The notes under the pieces were generated by a model. That model ran no database searches, had not been told where the DNA came from, and saw nothing but the letters and a program-made list of their open reading frames with translations. The position numbers and the translations under genes were made by a program. A stretch of DNA of 64,000 nucleotides from Alistipes sp. Its GTDB lineage: Bacteria > Bacteroidota > Bacteroidia > Bacteroidales > Rikenellaceae. Location: the NCBI GenBank assembly GCA_022511345.1, contig JAFLRR010000010.1:26980-90979 (forward strand), read 5' to 3'. Numbering within the stretch: position 1 is the stretch's first letter; each line of letters opens with the position of its first letter. This document shows positions 26,631 to 37,036 of the stretch, in pieces.

Positions 26631-28157
26631 TTAGATTGTGTGGTGAACTTCGTTTCCTTCGACATATATGGCTGCGAACGGCCGTGCGGGGCAGAGGTAC
26701 TCGCAAGAGCCGCAGCCGATGCACATCTCGGTGTTTACGGCCGGAATTTTCGGAGCATCCTCGCGCGAGGGTTCCGACGATACCATGGTGATTGCACCCG
26801 AGGGGCAGTGGCGTGCGCAGTTGCCGCACGAGTCGCCGTTGACCAGGGGTATGCAGTTGTCCTTAATCCACACGGCGCGTCCTATCTGCGTCGACGACTT
26901 CTCGGGCCGGCGTATTCGCTTTATGGCGCCCGTGGGGCAAACTTCTGAGCACTTGGTGCACTCGGGCCGGCAATATCCGCGCTCGTAGGAGATGACGGGC
27001 TGCATGAGCGAGGTCAAATCCTGCGAGGGGCGCAGCACTCCGTTGGGACATGCCGAGACGCAGAGCTGGCATCCGGTGCAGTGCTGCGAGAAGCGCTTGA
27101 GGCTCTGAGCACCGGCCGGAACTATCGGGGTCTTGCGTGCCGGCATCTTCTTCTGCTCTATGGCGGCCAGACCTCCGTCGACGGTCTTGTTCTGTGCGCG
27201 GGTGGCTGCCGTGAAGGCGAAGAGCGCCGTGAGAGTCAGGAACTTGCGGCGAGACATGCCGTCGGCTTTGCCTTCTTCCGCAGGACCTGCCGCAGCGCGT
27301 TCGGCTGCCACCTTCTCGGCCAGCTCCATGCGGCGCGTTATGGTGCGGGGCTCATAATATATCGCGCCCTGGCTGCACTGTTCCAGACAGTCCATGCAGA
27401 CCACGCAGCGCGTGTAGTCTATCGAGTGCTGCTTGCTGTCGATGCATGCGGCCTTGCAGTTGCGTGCGCACTTGCCGCATCCGTTGCACTTCGAAGTGTC
27501 TATTACCGGGCGCATGAACGACCATCTGGAGATGAATCCCAGCACCGTTCCCACCGGACATACGGTGTTGCACCACGTGCGGCCGTTGCGCCAGGCCAGC
27601 ACCCACAGCAGCAGCAGTGTGGCTACGGCCACCACGAACGTGCCGATGCCCTTGAGCCATATGTCGACCGTGTAGAATGCGTAGCTGTCGAGACGTTCGG
27701 CGGCATATGCCAGCAGGTTGTTGGCGCCCTGCCATACGGGAGCCAGCAGATTCTGGGCAATGCGTCCGTAGGCGCTGTATGGGGCTATCAGTGCGGCTGC
27801 CGAGGCGAATCCTGCGACCATAGCCACGATGAAGAGCGCCAGCATCACTGCCCGCAGCACATTTCTGGCCGGCGAGTAGGTGTAGCGGTTCTTTTTGACC
27901 TTGCGGCCCCACCATGCAATGATATCCTGCATGACGCCCAGCGGGCATATGACCGAGCAGTAGATGCGACCCAGCAGCAGGGTGAGCAGCACCAGCGCAA
28001 CCACTATGCCGGCATTTAGAGCCAGCACAGCCGGCAGGAACTGGATTTTTGCCAGCCAGCCGAACCAAGTGTGAACCGTGCCCGTGAAGTCCAGAAACAG
28101 GAGCGTCACGAGCGTGAAGCACAGGGCGGCGAGCACAATTCTGATTTTTCGCAACAT
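26631..28157 (-). CDS. Membrane polyferredoxin, NapH-NapG-like fusion
   Basis: 508 residues from the ATG at 28157. The N-terminal ~210 residues have about five membrane helices with two C-x3-C-P motifs (C-S-V-I-C-P, C-N-T-V-C-P) as in NapH. Two 4Fe-4S motifs follow (C-N-G-C-G-K-C, C-V-V-C-M-D-C). At about residue 300 a Tat-like S-R-R-K-F-L and hydrophobic stretch start a second, NapG-like part with four more clusters (last C-I-G-C-G-S-C). It would pass electrons from the quinone pool to the periplasm. First gene of the operon; promoter at 28189-28219. Confidence 0.82.
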   Translation of the reverse strand: MLRKIRIVLAALCFTLVTLLFLDFTGTVHTWFGWLAKIQFLPAVLALNAGIVVALVLLTLLLGRIYCSVICPLGVMQDIIAWWGRKVKKNRYTYSPARNVLRAVMLALFIVAMVAGFASAAALIAPYSAYGRIAQNLLAPVWQGANNLLAYAAERLDSYAFYTVDIWLKGIGTFVVAVATLLLLWVLAWRNGRTWCNTVCPVGTVLGFISRWSFMRPVIDTSKCNGCGKCARNCKAACIDSKQHSIDYTRCVVCMDCLEQCSQGAIYYEPRTITRRMELAEKVAAERAAAGPAEEGKADGMSRRKFLTLTALFAFTAATRAQNKTVDGGLAAIEQKKMPARKTPIVPAGAQSLKRFSQHCTGCQLCVSACPNGVLRPSQDLTSLMQPVISYERGYCRPECTKCSEVCPTGAIKRIRRPEKSSTQIGRAVWIKDNCIPLVNGDSCGNCARHCPSGAITMVSSEPSREDAPKIPAVNTEMCIGCGSCEYLCPARPFAAIYVEGNEVHHTI

Positions 28158-28188
28158 AGGCTTTTGAGCAGTAAAAGTGAATTTTCGG

Positions 28189-28219
28189 CAAAGGTAACTC
28201 AAATACTTCGTATTTCAAT
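28189..28219 (-). promoter_or_regulatory. Promoter of the redox operon
   Basis: Minus-strand TACCTTTG (28196-28189) preceded, 19 bp away, by ATTG (28219-28216), a TTG-containing -33 box. Confidence 0.6.
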
Positions 28220-28279
28220 GCTCAGACATGGGCTTTGTCATACCATTTTTACCGAATGACTGCCTGCGGCAGCGCCGGT

Positions 28280-28311
28280 GTTGCATATTTGGCGAAATTT
28301 GAATAAATTTG
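28280..28311 (+). promoter_or_regulatory. Promoter of the TauE-like gene
   Basis: GTTG (28280-28283), 20-bp spacer, TAAATTTG (28304-28311); the gene starts at 28352. Confidence 0.55.
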
Positions 28312-28351
28312 TGATTGCCGCCGGCGGCGGTCTGCAAAACCTCTATCCGCA

Positions 28352-29149
28352 ATGTTCGATACGCTCAATACGGGAATAGTGCTGATGCTCGTGCTGTCGG
28401 GTGTCGTGGTGGGCATAATCAACACGCTCGCGGGCGGAGGCTCTGTGGTCTCCGTGACCATGTTCGCGGCCCTCGGCCTGCCCATAGGCATGGCCAACGG
28501 AACCAACCGCCTGCCGGTGCTGCTGCAGAATTTCACCTCGACGCTGACTTTCCTGCGCAAGCGCATGCTCGACGTGCGCACGGGGCTTCTGCTCTCGATT
28601 CCCACCGTTGCGGGCAACATCGCCGGCTCGGTGGCGGCCTCGCATGTCGACGAGCGGATATTCAAAGTCTGTATGTCGGTGGTGCTTGCCGTAATCCTCG
28701 TCTACATGATATTCGACCGCCACAAGCACTACCATGGCGGCCCGGAGATGGAGATAAGAAAGCGCCACTACATGTGGTTCCTTGCCGTTGGATTCTACAG
28801 CGGCTACATCTACATAGGCCTCGGCTATCTGATTCTGGCCATTGCCGTATGGTCTATGAAGCTGGACATAATCACGGCCAACGTAATCAAAAATTTCGTC
28901 ATATTCGTCTCTACGCCTTTCGCCCTGGCGGTATTTGCCGTGAACGGCCAGGTGGCGTGGATTTACGGACTGCTCCACGGCGCCGGCAACATAGTTGGCG
29001 CCTTTCTGGCCTCGCACTATGCCGTGGGGTGGGGAGTGCGGTTCGTGAAAATTTTTACGATATTCGTGGTGCTTTTCTGTTTTGCGGATTTGACGGGAAT
29101 AGTATCTTTGCGGGAGATTTTCGGCGGGATGCTTGCATCGCTCAGATAG
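28352..29149 (+). CDS. TauE/SafE-family anion permease
   Basis: 265 residues with about eight membrane helices. The duplicated TauE/SafE motif is visible: [11 protein letters not shown] near residue 22 and G-x-x-x-A-N-G-T-N-R-L, with a shortened second half (Y-I-G-L-G-Y). The family exports sulfite, sulfoacetate or similar organosulfur anions. It precedes uvrA by 25 bp, and a probable uvrA promoter lies within its 3' end. Confidence 0.82.
   Translation: MFDTLNTGIVLMLVLSGVVVGIINTLAGGGSVVSVTMFAALGLPIGMANGTNRLPVLLQNFTSTLTFLRKRMLDVRTGLLLSIPTVAGNIAGSVAASHVDERIFKVCMSVVLAVILVYMIFDRHKHYHGGPEMEIRKRHYMWFLAVGFYSGYIYIGLGYLILAIAVWSMKLDIITANVIKNFVIFVSTPFALAVFAVNGQVAWIYGLLHGAGNIVGAFLASHYAVGWGVRFVKIFTIFVVLFCFADLTGIVSLREIFGGMLASLR
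29081..29110 (+). promoter_or_regulatory. Possible uvrA promoter within the TauE gene
   Basis: TTTG (29081-29084), 18-bp spacer, TATCTTTG (29103-29110), about 65 bp before uvrA and inside the end of the upstream coding sequence. Confidence 0.5.
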
Positions 29150-29174
29150 AGCCGCCCCTCCGTACGACTGACAT

Positions 29175-32000
29175 ATGAACAACAGTGAGGAAAATATCAT
29201 AAAGGTCACCGGTGCCCGCGTGCACAACCTCAAGAATGTCGACGTCGAGATTCCGCGCGACAGCCTGACCGTCATAACGGGCCTCTCCGGCTCGGGCAAG
29301 TCGTCGCTTGCATTCGACACCATCTATGCCGAAGGTCAGCGCCGCTACATGGAGACCCTGTCGACCTATGCGCGCCAGTTCGTAGGCGTGCTCGAGCGGC
29401 CCGATGTCGATAAAATCACGGGGCTGAGCCCCGTTGTAGCCATCGAGCAGAAGACGGTCAACAAAAATCCCCGCTCGACGGTGGGTACCGTGACCGAGAT
29501 AAACGACTTCCTGCGCCTGCTCTACGCCCGCGCCGCGCGGGCCTACTCGCCGGTTACGGGCGAACCCATGGCCCGGTATACCGACGAGCAGATAGGCGCA
29601 CTGATTCAGAGCGGCTTCAACGGCCGTAAAATAGCGCTTACGGCTCCTGTTGTCAAGGCCCGCAAGGGTCACTACCGCGAGCTGTTCGAGTCGCTGGCCA
29701 AGAAGGGCTACCTCTATGCCCGCATCGACGGCGAGATAAGCGAGATTTCGGCGGGCATGCGCCTGGACCGCTACAAGATACACACCGTCGAGCTGGTCGT
29801 CGACCGCCTGACGGTCAACGCCGACTCTCACGAGCGCATGATGAAGTCGCTGGCCGAGGCCATGAAGCACGGCAAGGGCACCATGGCCGTCTACGACTAC
29901 GGTACTGGCGGCATGCGCTACTATTCGCGCCACCTCATGTGCCCCTCGACAGGTACGGCCTTCGAGGACCCTGCACCCAACACCTTCTCGTTCAATTCGC
30001 CGCAGGGCGCCTGCCCCTGTTGCAACGGTCTGGGCGTCGAGGCCGTGTTCGACCGCGCGAGAATAATCCCCGACCCGCGGCTGTCGATAGCCGCAGGCGG
30101 CATCGAACCTTTGGGCAAGCGGCGCAGCAACATGCTCTTCGCTATGCTCGAGACTCTGGGCCGGCGTCACGACTTCAGCCTCGACGACCCTCTGTCGACC
30201 CTCTCCGAGACGGCTCTGCATGCCGTGCTCTACGGCGACCCCGAGCCGCTGACGGTCAACATGTCCGAGTATGCGGGTTCGGGCGGCAACCGCCTGATAG
30301 CCTGGGAGGGCGTAGCCGAATATGTCGACCGCTCCGACGACGATACCAAGCGCGGCGCCAAGTGGCGCGAGCAGTTCATGGCCTACCGCACGTGCAGCCT
30401 CTGCGGCGGCGCCCGCCTGCGTTCCGAAGCGCTCCATTTCCGCATAGGCGACAAGAACATAGCTGACGTGTCGGCCATGTCCATCGACGAATTCTCGCGG
30501 TGGATGGCCGGCATCGGGGAGCTGATGACCGACAAGGAGCGCACCATTGCCCAGGATGTGGTCAAGGAGATTCGCGAGCGCCTGCACTTTCTTGTCGAGG
30601 TGGGCCTGGGCTACCTGTCGCTAAACCGTCCGGCGCGGTCGCTGTCGGGCGGCGAAAGCCAGCGCATAAGACTCGCCACGCAGATAGGCTCCAAGCTGGT
30701 CAACGTGCTCTACATCCTCGACGAGCCGAGCATAGGCCTCCACCAGCGCGACAACCGTCGCCTGATACGGTCGCTGAAGGATTTGCGCGATGCCGGCAAC
30801 TCGGTCATAGTGGTCGAACACGACGAGGAAATGATGCGTGCGGCCGACTATATAGTCGATGTGGGACCTTTGGCCGGTCGCAAGGGCGGCAGGATAGTGG
30901 CGGCGGGCACTATCGACGAAATCATGCGCTCCGACTCCATGACGGCCGACTACCTGACCGGCCGCCGCCGCATAGAGATTCCCGCCGTGCTGCGCAAGGG
31001 CAGCGGCGCCTCGCTCACTGTGCGCGGAGCCCGCGGCAACAACCTCAAGAACATCGATGCCGAGTTCCCTCTGGGCAAATTCATATGCGTCACCGGCGTG
31101 AGCGGCTCGGGCAAGTCGTCGCTGGTCAACGGCACGCTGCGGCCCGCGCTTAGCCGCCATCTCTACCGCTCGTTCGACATGCCGCTGGACCACGATGCCG
31201 TGGAGGGCATGGAGAACATCGACAAGCTGGTTGTTGTCGACCAGTCGCCCATAGGGCGTTCGCCGCGTAGCAATCCGGCTACCTATTCCGACGTCTTCAC
31301 CGACATAAGACGCCTCTTCGAGTCCACGCCCGACGCCCGCATCCGCGGCTTCAAGGCCGGACGCTTCTCTTTCAACGTCAAGGGGGGCCGCTGCGAGGAG
31401 TGCCGCGGCGCCGGCGTGCAGACCATCGAGATGAACTTTCTGCCCGACGTCTATGTCACCTGCAAGGCTTGCGGCGGTCACCGCTACAACCGCGAGACTC
31501 TGGCGGTGAAGTACAAGGGCCGCAACATCGACGAGGTGCTGGGCATGACCGTCAATGCCGCCACCGAGTTCTTCGAGAGCATCCCGTCCATACACCAGAA
31601 ACTGTCGGCCATACGCGAGGTGGGCCTGGGCTACCTTACTCTCGGCCAGCCATGCACGACCCTTTCGGGCGGCGAGAGTCAGCGCATAAAGCTCGCCGGC
31701 GAGCTCTCCAAGCGCGACACCGGACGCACGCTCTACATTCTCGACGAGCCGACCACAGGCCTGCATTTCGAGGATACGGCCCGACTGCTCGAGGTGCTGC
31801 ACAAGCTGGTCGACCGCGGCAACACGGTCATAGTCATCGAACACAACCTCGACGTTATAAAGGTCGCCGACCACATCATAGACATCGGCCCCGAGGGGGG
31901 CGAAGGCGGCGGCCGCATAGTCGCGCAGGGCACTCCCGGCCAGATTGCGGCGTGCGAGGCCAGCTACACGGGCCGCTTCCTGCGCGAGATGGGGCTGTAG
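29175..32000 (+). CDS. uvrA: Excinuclease ABC subunit A
   Basis: 941 residues. Two Walker A motifs (G-L-S-G-S-G-K-S-S near 34, G-V-S-G-S-G-K-S-S near 640) and two LSGGESQRI signatures mark the tandem ABC ATPase. Three C-x-x-C zinc regions (C-P-C-C-N-G, C-S-L-C-G-G, C-E-E-C ... C-K-A-C-G-G) are present. UvrA2 recognises helix-distorting DNA damage and loads UvrB in nucleotide excision repair. Complete and typical length. Confidence 0.97.
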   Translation: MNNSEENIIKVTGARVHNLKNVDVEIPRDSLTVITGLSGSGKSSLAFDTIYAEGQRRYMETLSTYARQFVGVLERPDVDKITGLSPVVAIEQKTVNKNPRSTVGTVTEINDFLRLLYARAARAYSPVTGEPMARYTDEQIGALIQSGFNGRKIALTAPVVKARKGHYRELFESLAKKGYLYARIDGEISEISAGMRLDRYKIHTVELVVDRLTVNADSHERMMKSLAEAMKHGKGTMAVYDYGTGGMRYYSRHLMCPSTGTAFEDPAPNTFSFNSPQGACPCCNGLGVEAVFDRARIIPDPRLSIAAGGIEPLGKRRSNMLFAMLETLGRRHDFSLDDPLSTLSETALHAVLYGDPEPLTVNMSEYAGSGGNRLIAWEGVAEYVDRSDDDTKRGAKWREQFMAYRTCSLCGGARLRSEALHFRIGDKNIADVSAMSIDEFSRWMAGIGELMTDKERTIAQDVVKEIRERLHFLVEVGLGYLSLNRPARSLSGGESQRIRLATQIGSKLVNVLYILDEPSIGLHQRDNRRLIRSLKDLRDAGNSVIVVEHDEEMMRAADYIVDVGPLAGRKGGRIVAAGTIDEIMRSDSMTADYLTGRRRIEIPAVLRKGSGASLTVRGARGNNLKNIDAEFPLGKFICVTGVSGSGKSSLVNGTLRPALSRHLYRSFDMPLDHDAVEGMENIDKLVVVDQSPIGRSPRSNPATYSDVFTDIRRLFESTPDARIRGFKAGRFSFNVKGGRCEECRGAGVQTIEMNFLPDVYVTCKACGGHRYNRETLAVKYKGRNIDEVLGMTVNAATEFFESIPSIHQKLSAIREVGLGYLTLGQPCTTLSGGESQRIKLAGELSKRDTGRTLYILDEPTTGLHFEDTARLLEVLHKLVDRGNTVIVIEHNLDVIKVADHIIDIGPEGGEGGGRIVAQGTPGQIAACEASYTGRFLREMGL

Positions 32001-32086
32001 ACCTTCATTGGCCAGCTGCGGACCAGCCGGTTCGTTGCGGCCGCGCGGCTGCGGCGCACCGATTTTCTCAATTTGCGGAAAATTCC

Positions 32087-32094
32087 TATTTTTG
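32087..32094 (+). promoter_or_regulatory. -7 box of cysS
   Basis: TATTTTTG, consensus TAnnTTTG, 20 bp before the cysS ATG; the -33 region is only T-rich. Confidence 0.5.
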
Positions 32095-32114
32095 TAAAAA
32101 TTTTTCAGCATCCC

Positions 32115-33590
32115 ATGGACAGCGAACTCACTCTCTACAATACGCTCACCCGCCGCAAGGAGCGGTTCGAGCCTCTGACCCCCGGCCGCGTAGGCATGTA
32201 CGTCTGCGGCCCCACCGTTTACGGCGACCCGCATCTGGGCCATGCGCGCCCGTCGGTCACCTTCGACCTTCTGTTCCGCTATCTGACCGCCCTGGGCTAC
32301 AAGGTGCGCTATGTGCGCAACATCACCGACGTGGGCCATCTGGAGCACGATGCCGACGAGGGCGAGGACAAGATAGCCAAGAAGGCGCGCCTCGAGCAGC
32401 TCGAACCCATGGAAGTGGCCCACTACTACACCGAGCGCTACCGCCGCGCGATGGATTCGCTGAACGTCAAGAGCCCTTCGATAGAGCCCCACGCCAGCGG
32501 CCACATCATCGAGCAGATAGAGTTCGTCAAGCGCATCCTCGACGCCGGCCTGGCCTACGAGTCCAACGGTTCGATATATTTCGATGTCGACGCCTACAAC
32601 CGCAGCCACCGCTACGGAATACTCTCGGGCCGCAATCTCGACGACATCCTGACCGACACGCGCGAGCTCGATGGCCAGAGCGACAAGCGCAAATCCTACG
32701 ATTTCGCCCTCTGGAAGAAGGCCTCGCCCGAGCATATCATGCGCTGGCCCTCGCCGTGGGGCGACGGCTTCCCCGGCTGGCACATGGAGTGCTCGGCCAT
32801 GAGCACCAAGTATCTCGGCGAGCGCTTCGACATCCACGGCGGCGGCATGGACCTGATGTTCCCGCACCACGAGTGCGAGATTGCGCAGTCCACGGCAGCC
32901 CTGGGTCATGACTCGGCCAAGTATTGGATTCACAACAACATGATTACCATCAACGGCAAGAAGATGGGCAAGTCGCTCGGCAACTTCATCACCTTGGAGG
33001 AGGTCTTCACCGGCAGCCACAAGCTGCTGGCGCAGGCCTACACGCCCATGACCGTGCGCTTCTTCATCCTTCAGGCCCACTACCGCTCCACGCTCGACTT
33101 CTCCAACGAGGCCCTGCAGGCTGCCGAGAAGGGTCTCGACAGGCTCATGAAGGGCATCGAGACGCTGTCTAAAATCAAACCCTCGGAGCAATCCGACGTC
33201 GATGTGAGCGACCTGCGCCGCCGCTGCGCCGAGGCCATGGCCGACGACCTGAACTCGCCCATGGTCATCTCGGCTATGTTCGACTGGGTGCGCATCGTCA
33301 ACCAGATAGCCGACGGCCGCCAGCACATCAGCGCCCCGGACCTCGACGAGCTTCGCTCCGTATTCTCGCTCTATGCCTTCGACATACTGGGCCTTCGCGA
33401 CGAGAAGACTGCCGGCATGGCTGCAGGCAAGGACTACGTGACGCCTCTTGTCGAGCTGCTGCTCGATATGCGCATGCAGGCCAAGGCTGCAAAGGACTGG
33501 GCCGCCTCGGACAAGATTCGCGACTCGCTGGCCGCAGCAGGCATACGCGTCAAGGACCGCAAGGACGGCTGCGACTGGGAGATTGAGTAA
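32115..33590 (+). CDS. cysS: Cysteinyl-tRNA synthetase
   Basis: 491 residues from the ATG at 32115; an in-frame start further upstream would overlap the promoter. Class I signature: H-L-G-H in G-D-P-H-L-G-H-A-R, and the K-M-G-K-S variant of KMSKS in K-K-M-G-K-S-L-G-N. Zinc ligands C in Y-V-C-G-P-T and the M-E-C-S-A motif are present. Charges tRNA-Cys. A terminator follows. Confidence 0.96.
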   Translation: MDSELTLYNTLTRRKERFEPLTPGRVGMYVCGPTVYGDPHLGHARPSVTFDLLFRYLTALGYKVRYVRNITDVGHLEHDADEGEDKIAKKARLEQLEPMEVAHYYTERYRRAMDSLNVKSPSIEPHASGHIIEQIEFVKRILDAGLAYESNGSIYFDVDAYNRSHRYGILSGRNLDDILTDTRELDGQSDKRKSYDFALWKKASPEHIMRWPSPWGDGFPGWHMECSAMSTKYLGERFDIHGGGMDLMFPHHECEIAQSTAALGHDSAKYWIHNNMITINGKKMGKSLGNFITLEEVFTGSHKLLAQAYTPMTVRFFILQAHYRSTLDFSNEALQAAEKGLDRLMKGIETLSKIKPSEQSDVDVSDLRRRCAEAMADDLNSPMVISAMFDWVRIVNQIADGRQHISAPDLDELRSVFSLYAFDILGLRDEKTAGMAAGKDYVTPLVELLLDMRMQAKAAKDWAASDKIRDSLAAAGIRVKDRKDGCDWEIE

Positions 33591-33614
33591 AAATGTCCGG
33601 CATTCGGACTGTGT

Positions 33615-33643
33615 CGGCGGGTAGAGTGCTACCCGCCGTTTTT
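33615..33643 (+). terminator. cysS terminator
   Basis: Stem GGCGGGTAG / CTACCCGCC with AGTG loop, followed by G and five Ts. Confidence 0.88.
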
Positions 33644-33722
33644 CATGCCGTGCGGCTGCTGGAGCATTAGGCAAGGAATTTGCGTTCGCGGGCACATAGC
33701 AGTTTCATTTTAATATGTGCCT

Positions 33723-34313
33723 ATGAAAAAGACGATTTACTTTTTAGTCGCAGCTCTTGCGTGCATCCCTCTGATGTACACCATCGGCCAGTCGACAATC
33801 TCGCGCAATGCGCAGAACAACACCTCGGTGCTGCAGAAGCAGCGCCCCGTATCTCCCAAGGAGGAGCGCCGCGAGGCCCGCGAGAAGCGCCGTGCCGAGC
33901 GTATCGCCGCCTACGAGAAGTTCATGGATTCGGTGGTCATGTCGCGCCACTTCCAGTTCAACCCGCAGACCATGCAGGTGCAGCCTGCGGGCGCCATGCG
34001 CCAGATTATGAACCCCAACTTCGAGATAGGGGTGTGGGGCGACGTGGTCGACGTCTGCATACCCTACATCAAGGGTTATGTGCCTCCCTATTCGCTGACG
34101 ATGCTCAACTACACGCTCCCCTCGGTCCAGGGATACATGGCCGAACAGACGCATGAGGGCTGGACCGTCACCTTCTCCTCGCCGCTCTTCACGGCCGGCA
34201 CCTATACGTTCACCTTCGAGATATACTCGCGCATGGGCGGCTGTACGCTCACGGTGACCAATCCGTGGTACAATCCGGTGCAGTATACGGGAACCATTAC
34301 GGCGATATATTGA
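33723..34313 (+). CDS. DUF4251-domain exported protein
   Basis: 196 residues from the ATG at 33723. Signal peptide (M-K-K-T-I-Y-F ... G-Q-S). A strongly basic helix (K-E-E-R-R-E-A-R-E-K-R-R-A-E-R) around residue 48 is followed by a domain with F-Q-F-N-P near 80, V-D-V-C-I-P-Y-I-K-G and a C-terminal G-G-C-T-L-T-V-T, resembling the Bacteroidetes DUF4251 lipocalin-like fold. Function unknown. A bidirectional terminator separates it from the convergent sulfatase. Confidence 0.72.
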   Translation: MKKTIYFLVAALACIPLMYTIGQSTISRNAQNNTSVLQKQRPVSPKEERREAREKRRAERIAAYEKFMDSVVMSRHFQFNPQTMQVQPAGAMRQIMNPNFEIGVWGDVVDVCIPYIKGYVPPYSLTMLNYTLPSVQGYMAEQTHEGWTVTFSSPLFTAGTYTFTFEIYSRMGGCTLTVTNPWYNPVQYTGTITAIY

Positions 34314-34332
34314 TTCGCCTACGCTTAAAGAG

Positions 34333-34370
34333 ACAGGGCGGCCCTATGAAGGCCGCCCTGTTTGTTTTCC
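34333..34370. terminator. Bidirectional intrinsic terminator
   Basis: Eleven-bp stem ACAGGGCGGCC with its GC-rich complement followed by TGTTTGTTTT, between the convergent DUF4251 and sulfatase genes. Confidence 0.85.
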
Positions 34371-34377
34371 GCACCGC

Positions 34378-35817
34378 TCAGCGGCGGAATATCGGCCAGG
34401 CCGGGTCGTCGACCCATGCCTGACGCATGAGCGAGCGCAGATGCTCGGCCTTTTCGGGGTTGGCCTCTATGACATCGGCAGTCTCGCCGGGGTCGTCGGC
34501 CAGGTTGTAGAGCTCGTATCGCGGGTTGTCGCTGCGAACGTTCAGATGCAGCAGCTTCCAGTCGCCCTCGCGGACGGCCTCGCGGCCGCCGAGTTCGCTG
34601 AAGCTGAAGTACAGATAGTCGCTCTCGCGATACTCCTGGTCGCGGCCCTCGAGCAGCGGCACTATGCTGTGGCCGTCGCCTTCATCATCGAGGCTCGTGC
34701 CGGCAATCTCGGCGAATGTCGAGGGCAGGTCCCAGAATGTGCATATTCTGTCGCATGTGCCCGATGCCGTGATTCCGCAGCCTGCGAAGATCATCGGTAC
34801 GCGTATTCCGCCCTCGTAGAGGTCGCGCTTGTATCCGCGCAGGGGGCCGTTGCTGTCGAAGAAGTCGGGGTCGGCTCCGCCCTCCATGTGGGGACCGTTG
34901 TCGCTGGAGAATATTATGACCGTGTTCTCCAGCACTCCCCGCTCGCGCAGTCGTGCGACCAGCTCGCCGACATAGCGGTCCAGGCGCGTGACCATGGCCG
35001 CGAATGTTGCGCGTGGATACTCCTGCGAGCAGTAACCGCCGTGGCGGAATGCCGGGCCCGAGTCGACGCCGCGATAGGGCGTCTCGGGGTAGCGGCCCCG
35101 CAGCTGTTCTATGATATCATCCTCGGGGACTATGAGTTCGGCGTGGGGTATGGTCGTGGGGTAGAAGAGCATGAAAGGCCGGTCGGCGCACTCGTCTATG
35201 AACTCGAGCGCCTGTGCGTGAATCAGATCCGGGGCATAGGCTCCGCTGCCGTAGGGCCCCGATGTGTCGAGCTCCACGCGCTGCGAGTTGTCCCACAGAT
35301 GGTCGGGGTAGTAGCTGTGGGCCAGCAGCTGGCAGTTGTAGCCGTAGAACCGGTCCACGCCCTGACGCATCGGGTCTCCTGTGGTGCCAATGAATCCGAG
35401 GCCCCATTTGCCGAATACTCCGACGGTGTATCCCGCGGCCTTCAGCGCGCCGAACATCACGGCCGAATCCTCTGGCAGCGGATACTGTCCCTCGGGCTGG
35501 AGCTCGAGGTTGCCGCGCACTGCCGTGTGTCCCGAGTGCAGACCCGTGAGCAGACACGACCGCGAGGGCGCGCTGACGGTGGTGCCGGCGTAGCACTGCG
35601 TGAAGCGCAGGCCCGAGGCTGCCAGCGAGTCTATGTTGGGCGTCGAGAAGCGCTGCTGTCCGTAGCAGCTCAAATCGCCGTAGCCGAGGTCGTCGGCAAG
35701 TATGAACACTATGTTGGGCTGTTGTTGCGCAGCAGCGGGCGCCGCCGCCGAGAGCATGGCGCCGCCGAGCAGAAGACCGCAGCGCGAGGGGCTGTTGAGC
35801 TTTGTTTTCATTGTCAT
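34378..35817 (-). CDS. Sulfatase (arylsulfatase-type, S1)
   Basis: 479 residues; a second ATG six bases downstream (35811) is equally possible. Signal peptide ends A-P-A-A-A-Q. Metal-binding A-D-D-L-G-Y-G-D near 41-48. The catalytic site is S82-A-P-S-R86, the Ser-type motif converted to formylglycine by an anaerobic radical-SAM maturase (anSME, not in the window). Further motif G-K-W-G-L-G and S-S-D-N-G-P. It acts in the periplasm or at the surface, releasing sulfate from glycans; the substrate is unknown. It begins 9 bp after the LRR gene stop, so the two form an operon. Confidence 0.9.
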   Translation of the reverse strand: MTMKTKLNSPSRCGLLLGGAMLSAAAPAAAQQQPNIVFILADDLGYGDLSCYGQQRFSTPNIDSLAASGLRFTQCYAGTTVSAPSRSCLLTGLHSGHTAVRGNLELQPEGQYPLPEDSAVMFGALKAAGYTVGVFGKWGLGFIGTTGDPMRQGVDRFYGYNCQLLAHSYYPDHLWDNSQRVELDTSGPYGSGAYAPDLIHAQALEFIDECADRPFMLFYPTTIPHAELIVPEDDIIEQLRGRYPETPYRGVDSGPAFRHGGYCSQEYPRATFAAMVTRLDRYVGELVARLRERGVLENTVIIFSSDNGPHMEGGADPDFFDSNGPLRGYKRDLYEGGIRVPMIFAGCGITASGTCDRICTFWDLPSTFAEIAGTSLDDEGDGHSIVPLLEGRDQEYRESDYLYFSFSELGGREAVREGDWKLLHLNVRSDNPRYELYNLADDPGETADVIEANPEKAEHLRSLMRQAWVDDPAWPIFRR

Positions 35818-35826
35818 TGCATGTCG

Positions 35827-36669
35827 TCAGAATCCGATTCCCGAGCCTATCAGCAGAAACAAGAGGGCCTCGGCATTGACTTCGGGCTCCTGGTAGAATT
35901 CGCGGTTGCCCTGTTCGTCTACGAGCAGAATGTTGGTCGTTCGGGCTATGGATTGCTTGAGTCGGCCTATGTTTGTGTTCTTTTTTACGGCTATTACCTT
36001 GAGCGACGGCATGGTGCAATTGATGGTCTCGAGGTTTGTGTTGACCAGATTCAGCGATTCGATTTTGTTGTCGTTGCACCACAGCCACGACAGAGCGGAG
36101 TTGGTGCTCAGGTCGAGCGATGTCAGCTGGCATTTTGCACATGTGAGCGTATTCAGCGCCGTGCATCCGTTGACGTTGATGCTTCTGAGGCTGCTGTTGT
36201 TGTCGCATCTGAGCGATTTGAGCGATTTGTGGTCATGCAAATCGATAGTCGTGAGCCTCGTGTTTATGCAGCCCATCGTTTCGAGAGCCATGTTCTCGCT
36301 GAGGTCTATTTGGGTGAGCAGAGATTTGGAGATGAGTACGTTTTTCAGCGCGCGATTGCGTCTGATATCCAGTGTGCGGAGATTTGGGGCATTGCAGATC
36401 AACGCATCAATGTTGCTGAAGTATTGTATTCCCTCGGCCGAGGTTATCTGGTCGCCATATATGGTGATTCTCGTTACAGCCAGCGCCTCGCTCTGCGATA
36501 TCTTTCCGTCGCCGTCGGTGTCGTATTTTTCTATTACCATGGCGCGGAAGGCCGGGTCGGGGAATGCCTGAACCATGCTTGCCGGTATTGCCTGGGCATG
36601 GGCCTGAGTACCGCCGGCAGTGGCCAGCGCGCACAATGAAAGGAGCAGAATCAGTCTCATAAGTCGCAT
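35827..36669 (-). CDS. Exported leucine-rich-repeat protein with EF-hand-like start
   Basis: 280 residues from the ATG at 36669 (36660 also possible), giving a signal peptide M-R-L ... A-H-A-Q-A. An EF-hand-like D-T-D-G-D-G-K-I-S-Q-S-E near residue 50 suggests calcium binding. Then about eight ~21-residue leucine-rich repeats follow (L-x-x-L-x-x-x-x-C/N-x-x-L-x-x-I-D-L), each carrying a Cys or Asn. The C-terminus is hydrophobic (A-L-L-F-L-L-I-G-S-G-I-G-F). Possibly a surface adhesion or binding protein. It has its own promoter and shares an operon with the sulfatase. Confidence 0.78.
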   Translation of the reverse strand: MRLMRLILLLSLCALATAGGTQAHAQAIPASMVQAFPDPAFRAMVIEKYDTDGDGKISQSEALAVTRITIYGDQITSAEGIQYFSNIDALICNAPNLRTLDIRRNRALKNVLISKSLLTQIDLSENMALETMGCINTRLTTIDLHDHKSLKSLRCDNNSSLRSINVNGCTALNTLTCAKCQLTSLDLSTNSALSWLWCNDNKIESLNLVNTNLETINCTMPSLKVIAVKKNTNIGRLKQSIARTTNILLVDEQGNREFYQEPEVNAEALLFLLIGSGIGF

Positions 36670-36695
36670 TTTTTTTGAAAAAAAACTATGGTTCA

Positions 36696-36727
36696 CAAAA
36701 TTAGCAAACATATTTCTAAAATGCAAC
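36696..36727 (-). promoter_or_regulatory. Promoter of the LRR-sulfatase pair
   Basis: Minus strand GTTG (36727-36724), 20-bp spacer, TAATTTTG (36703-36696); the LRR start lies 27 bp further on. Confidence 0.65.
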
Positions 36728-36733
36728 GTCAAT

Positions 36734-36758
36734 AATCCGGGTTGAATCCCGGATTTTT
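36734..36758 (+). terminator. Hairpin with T-tract upstream of the LRR promoter
   Basis: AATCCGGG (36734-36741) pairs with CCCGGATT (36748-36755) around a 6-nt loop and runs into TTTTT on the plus strand. It could be a plus-strand terminator or an operator next to the LRR -33 box. Confidence 0.4.
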
Positions 36759-37018
36759 CATTTGGCATATATGTCCGGATTGAATGTAAACCCGAAGTTT
36801 TTCAGCAGCCGGGCGTCGTCCAGCCTCTATCGCGCTGTCAATTCGCCGATAAGACGCCGGGAGGGGTGAAGTTTTGCAACCGATATTGCTGTGACTGTCG
36901 GGATGCCTGAAGCTGCCGGAGCCGCCGAACTTTCTGCATCGCTACTGTCCTTGTACCCATGTGCGAGAGCGATATTATGGTCTGTCCGCAATAGAGCTTT
37001 TCTTTTGCTCTCCTGCAT
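36759..37018. other. Intergenic DNA with no supported gene
   Basis: 260 bp between the LRR promoter hairpin and the left inverted repeat. Short minus-strand reading frames here have no recognisable features and are rejected. The GGCGTC/GACGCC pair at 36812/36853 is the only extra repeat seen. Confidence 0.6.
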
Positions 37019-37036
37019 CTCTTTGATAGAGATGCA
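37019..37036 (+). repeat. Left inverted repeat of candidate invertible promoter
   Basis: 18 bp whose reverse complement is TGCATCTCTATCAAAGAG, identical to 37197-37214. The left copy extends to a 23-bp near-palindrome (37014-37036) with TGCATCTC/GAGATGCA arms. Confidence 0.85.

Noticed and set aside
30621..33695. 1024-codon minus-strand open frame across uvrA and cysS
   Set aside because: It is antisense to two complete, motif-rich genes and has no matching family features; a high-GC shadow frame.
37014..37036. Left near-palindrome as an intrinsic terminator
   Set aside because: It has TGCATCTC/GAGATGCA arms but no T-tract on either side; its match to 37197-37214 explains it better.
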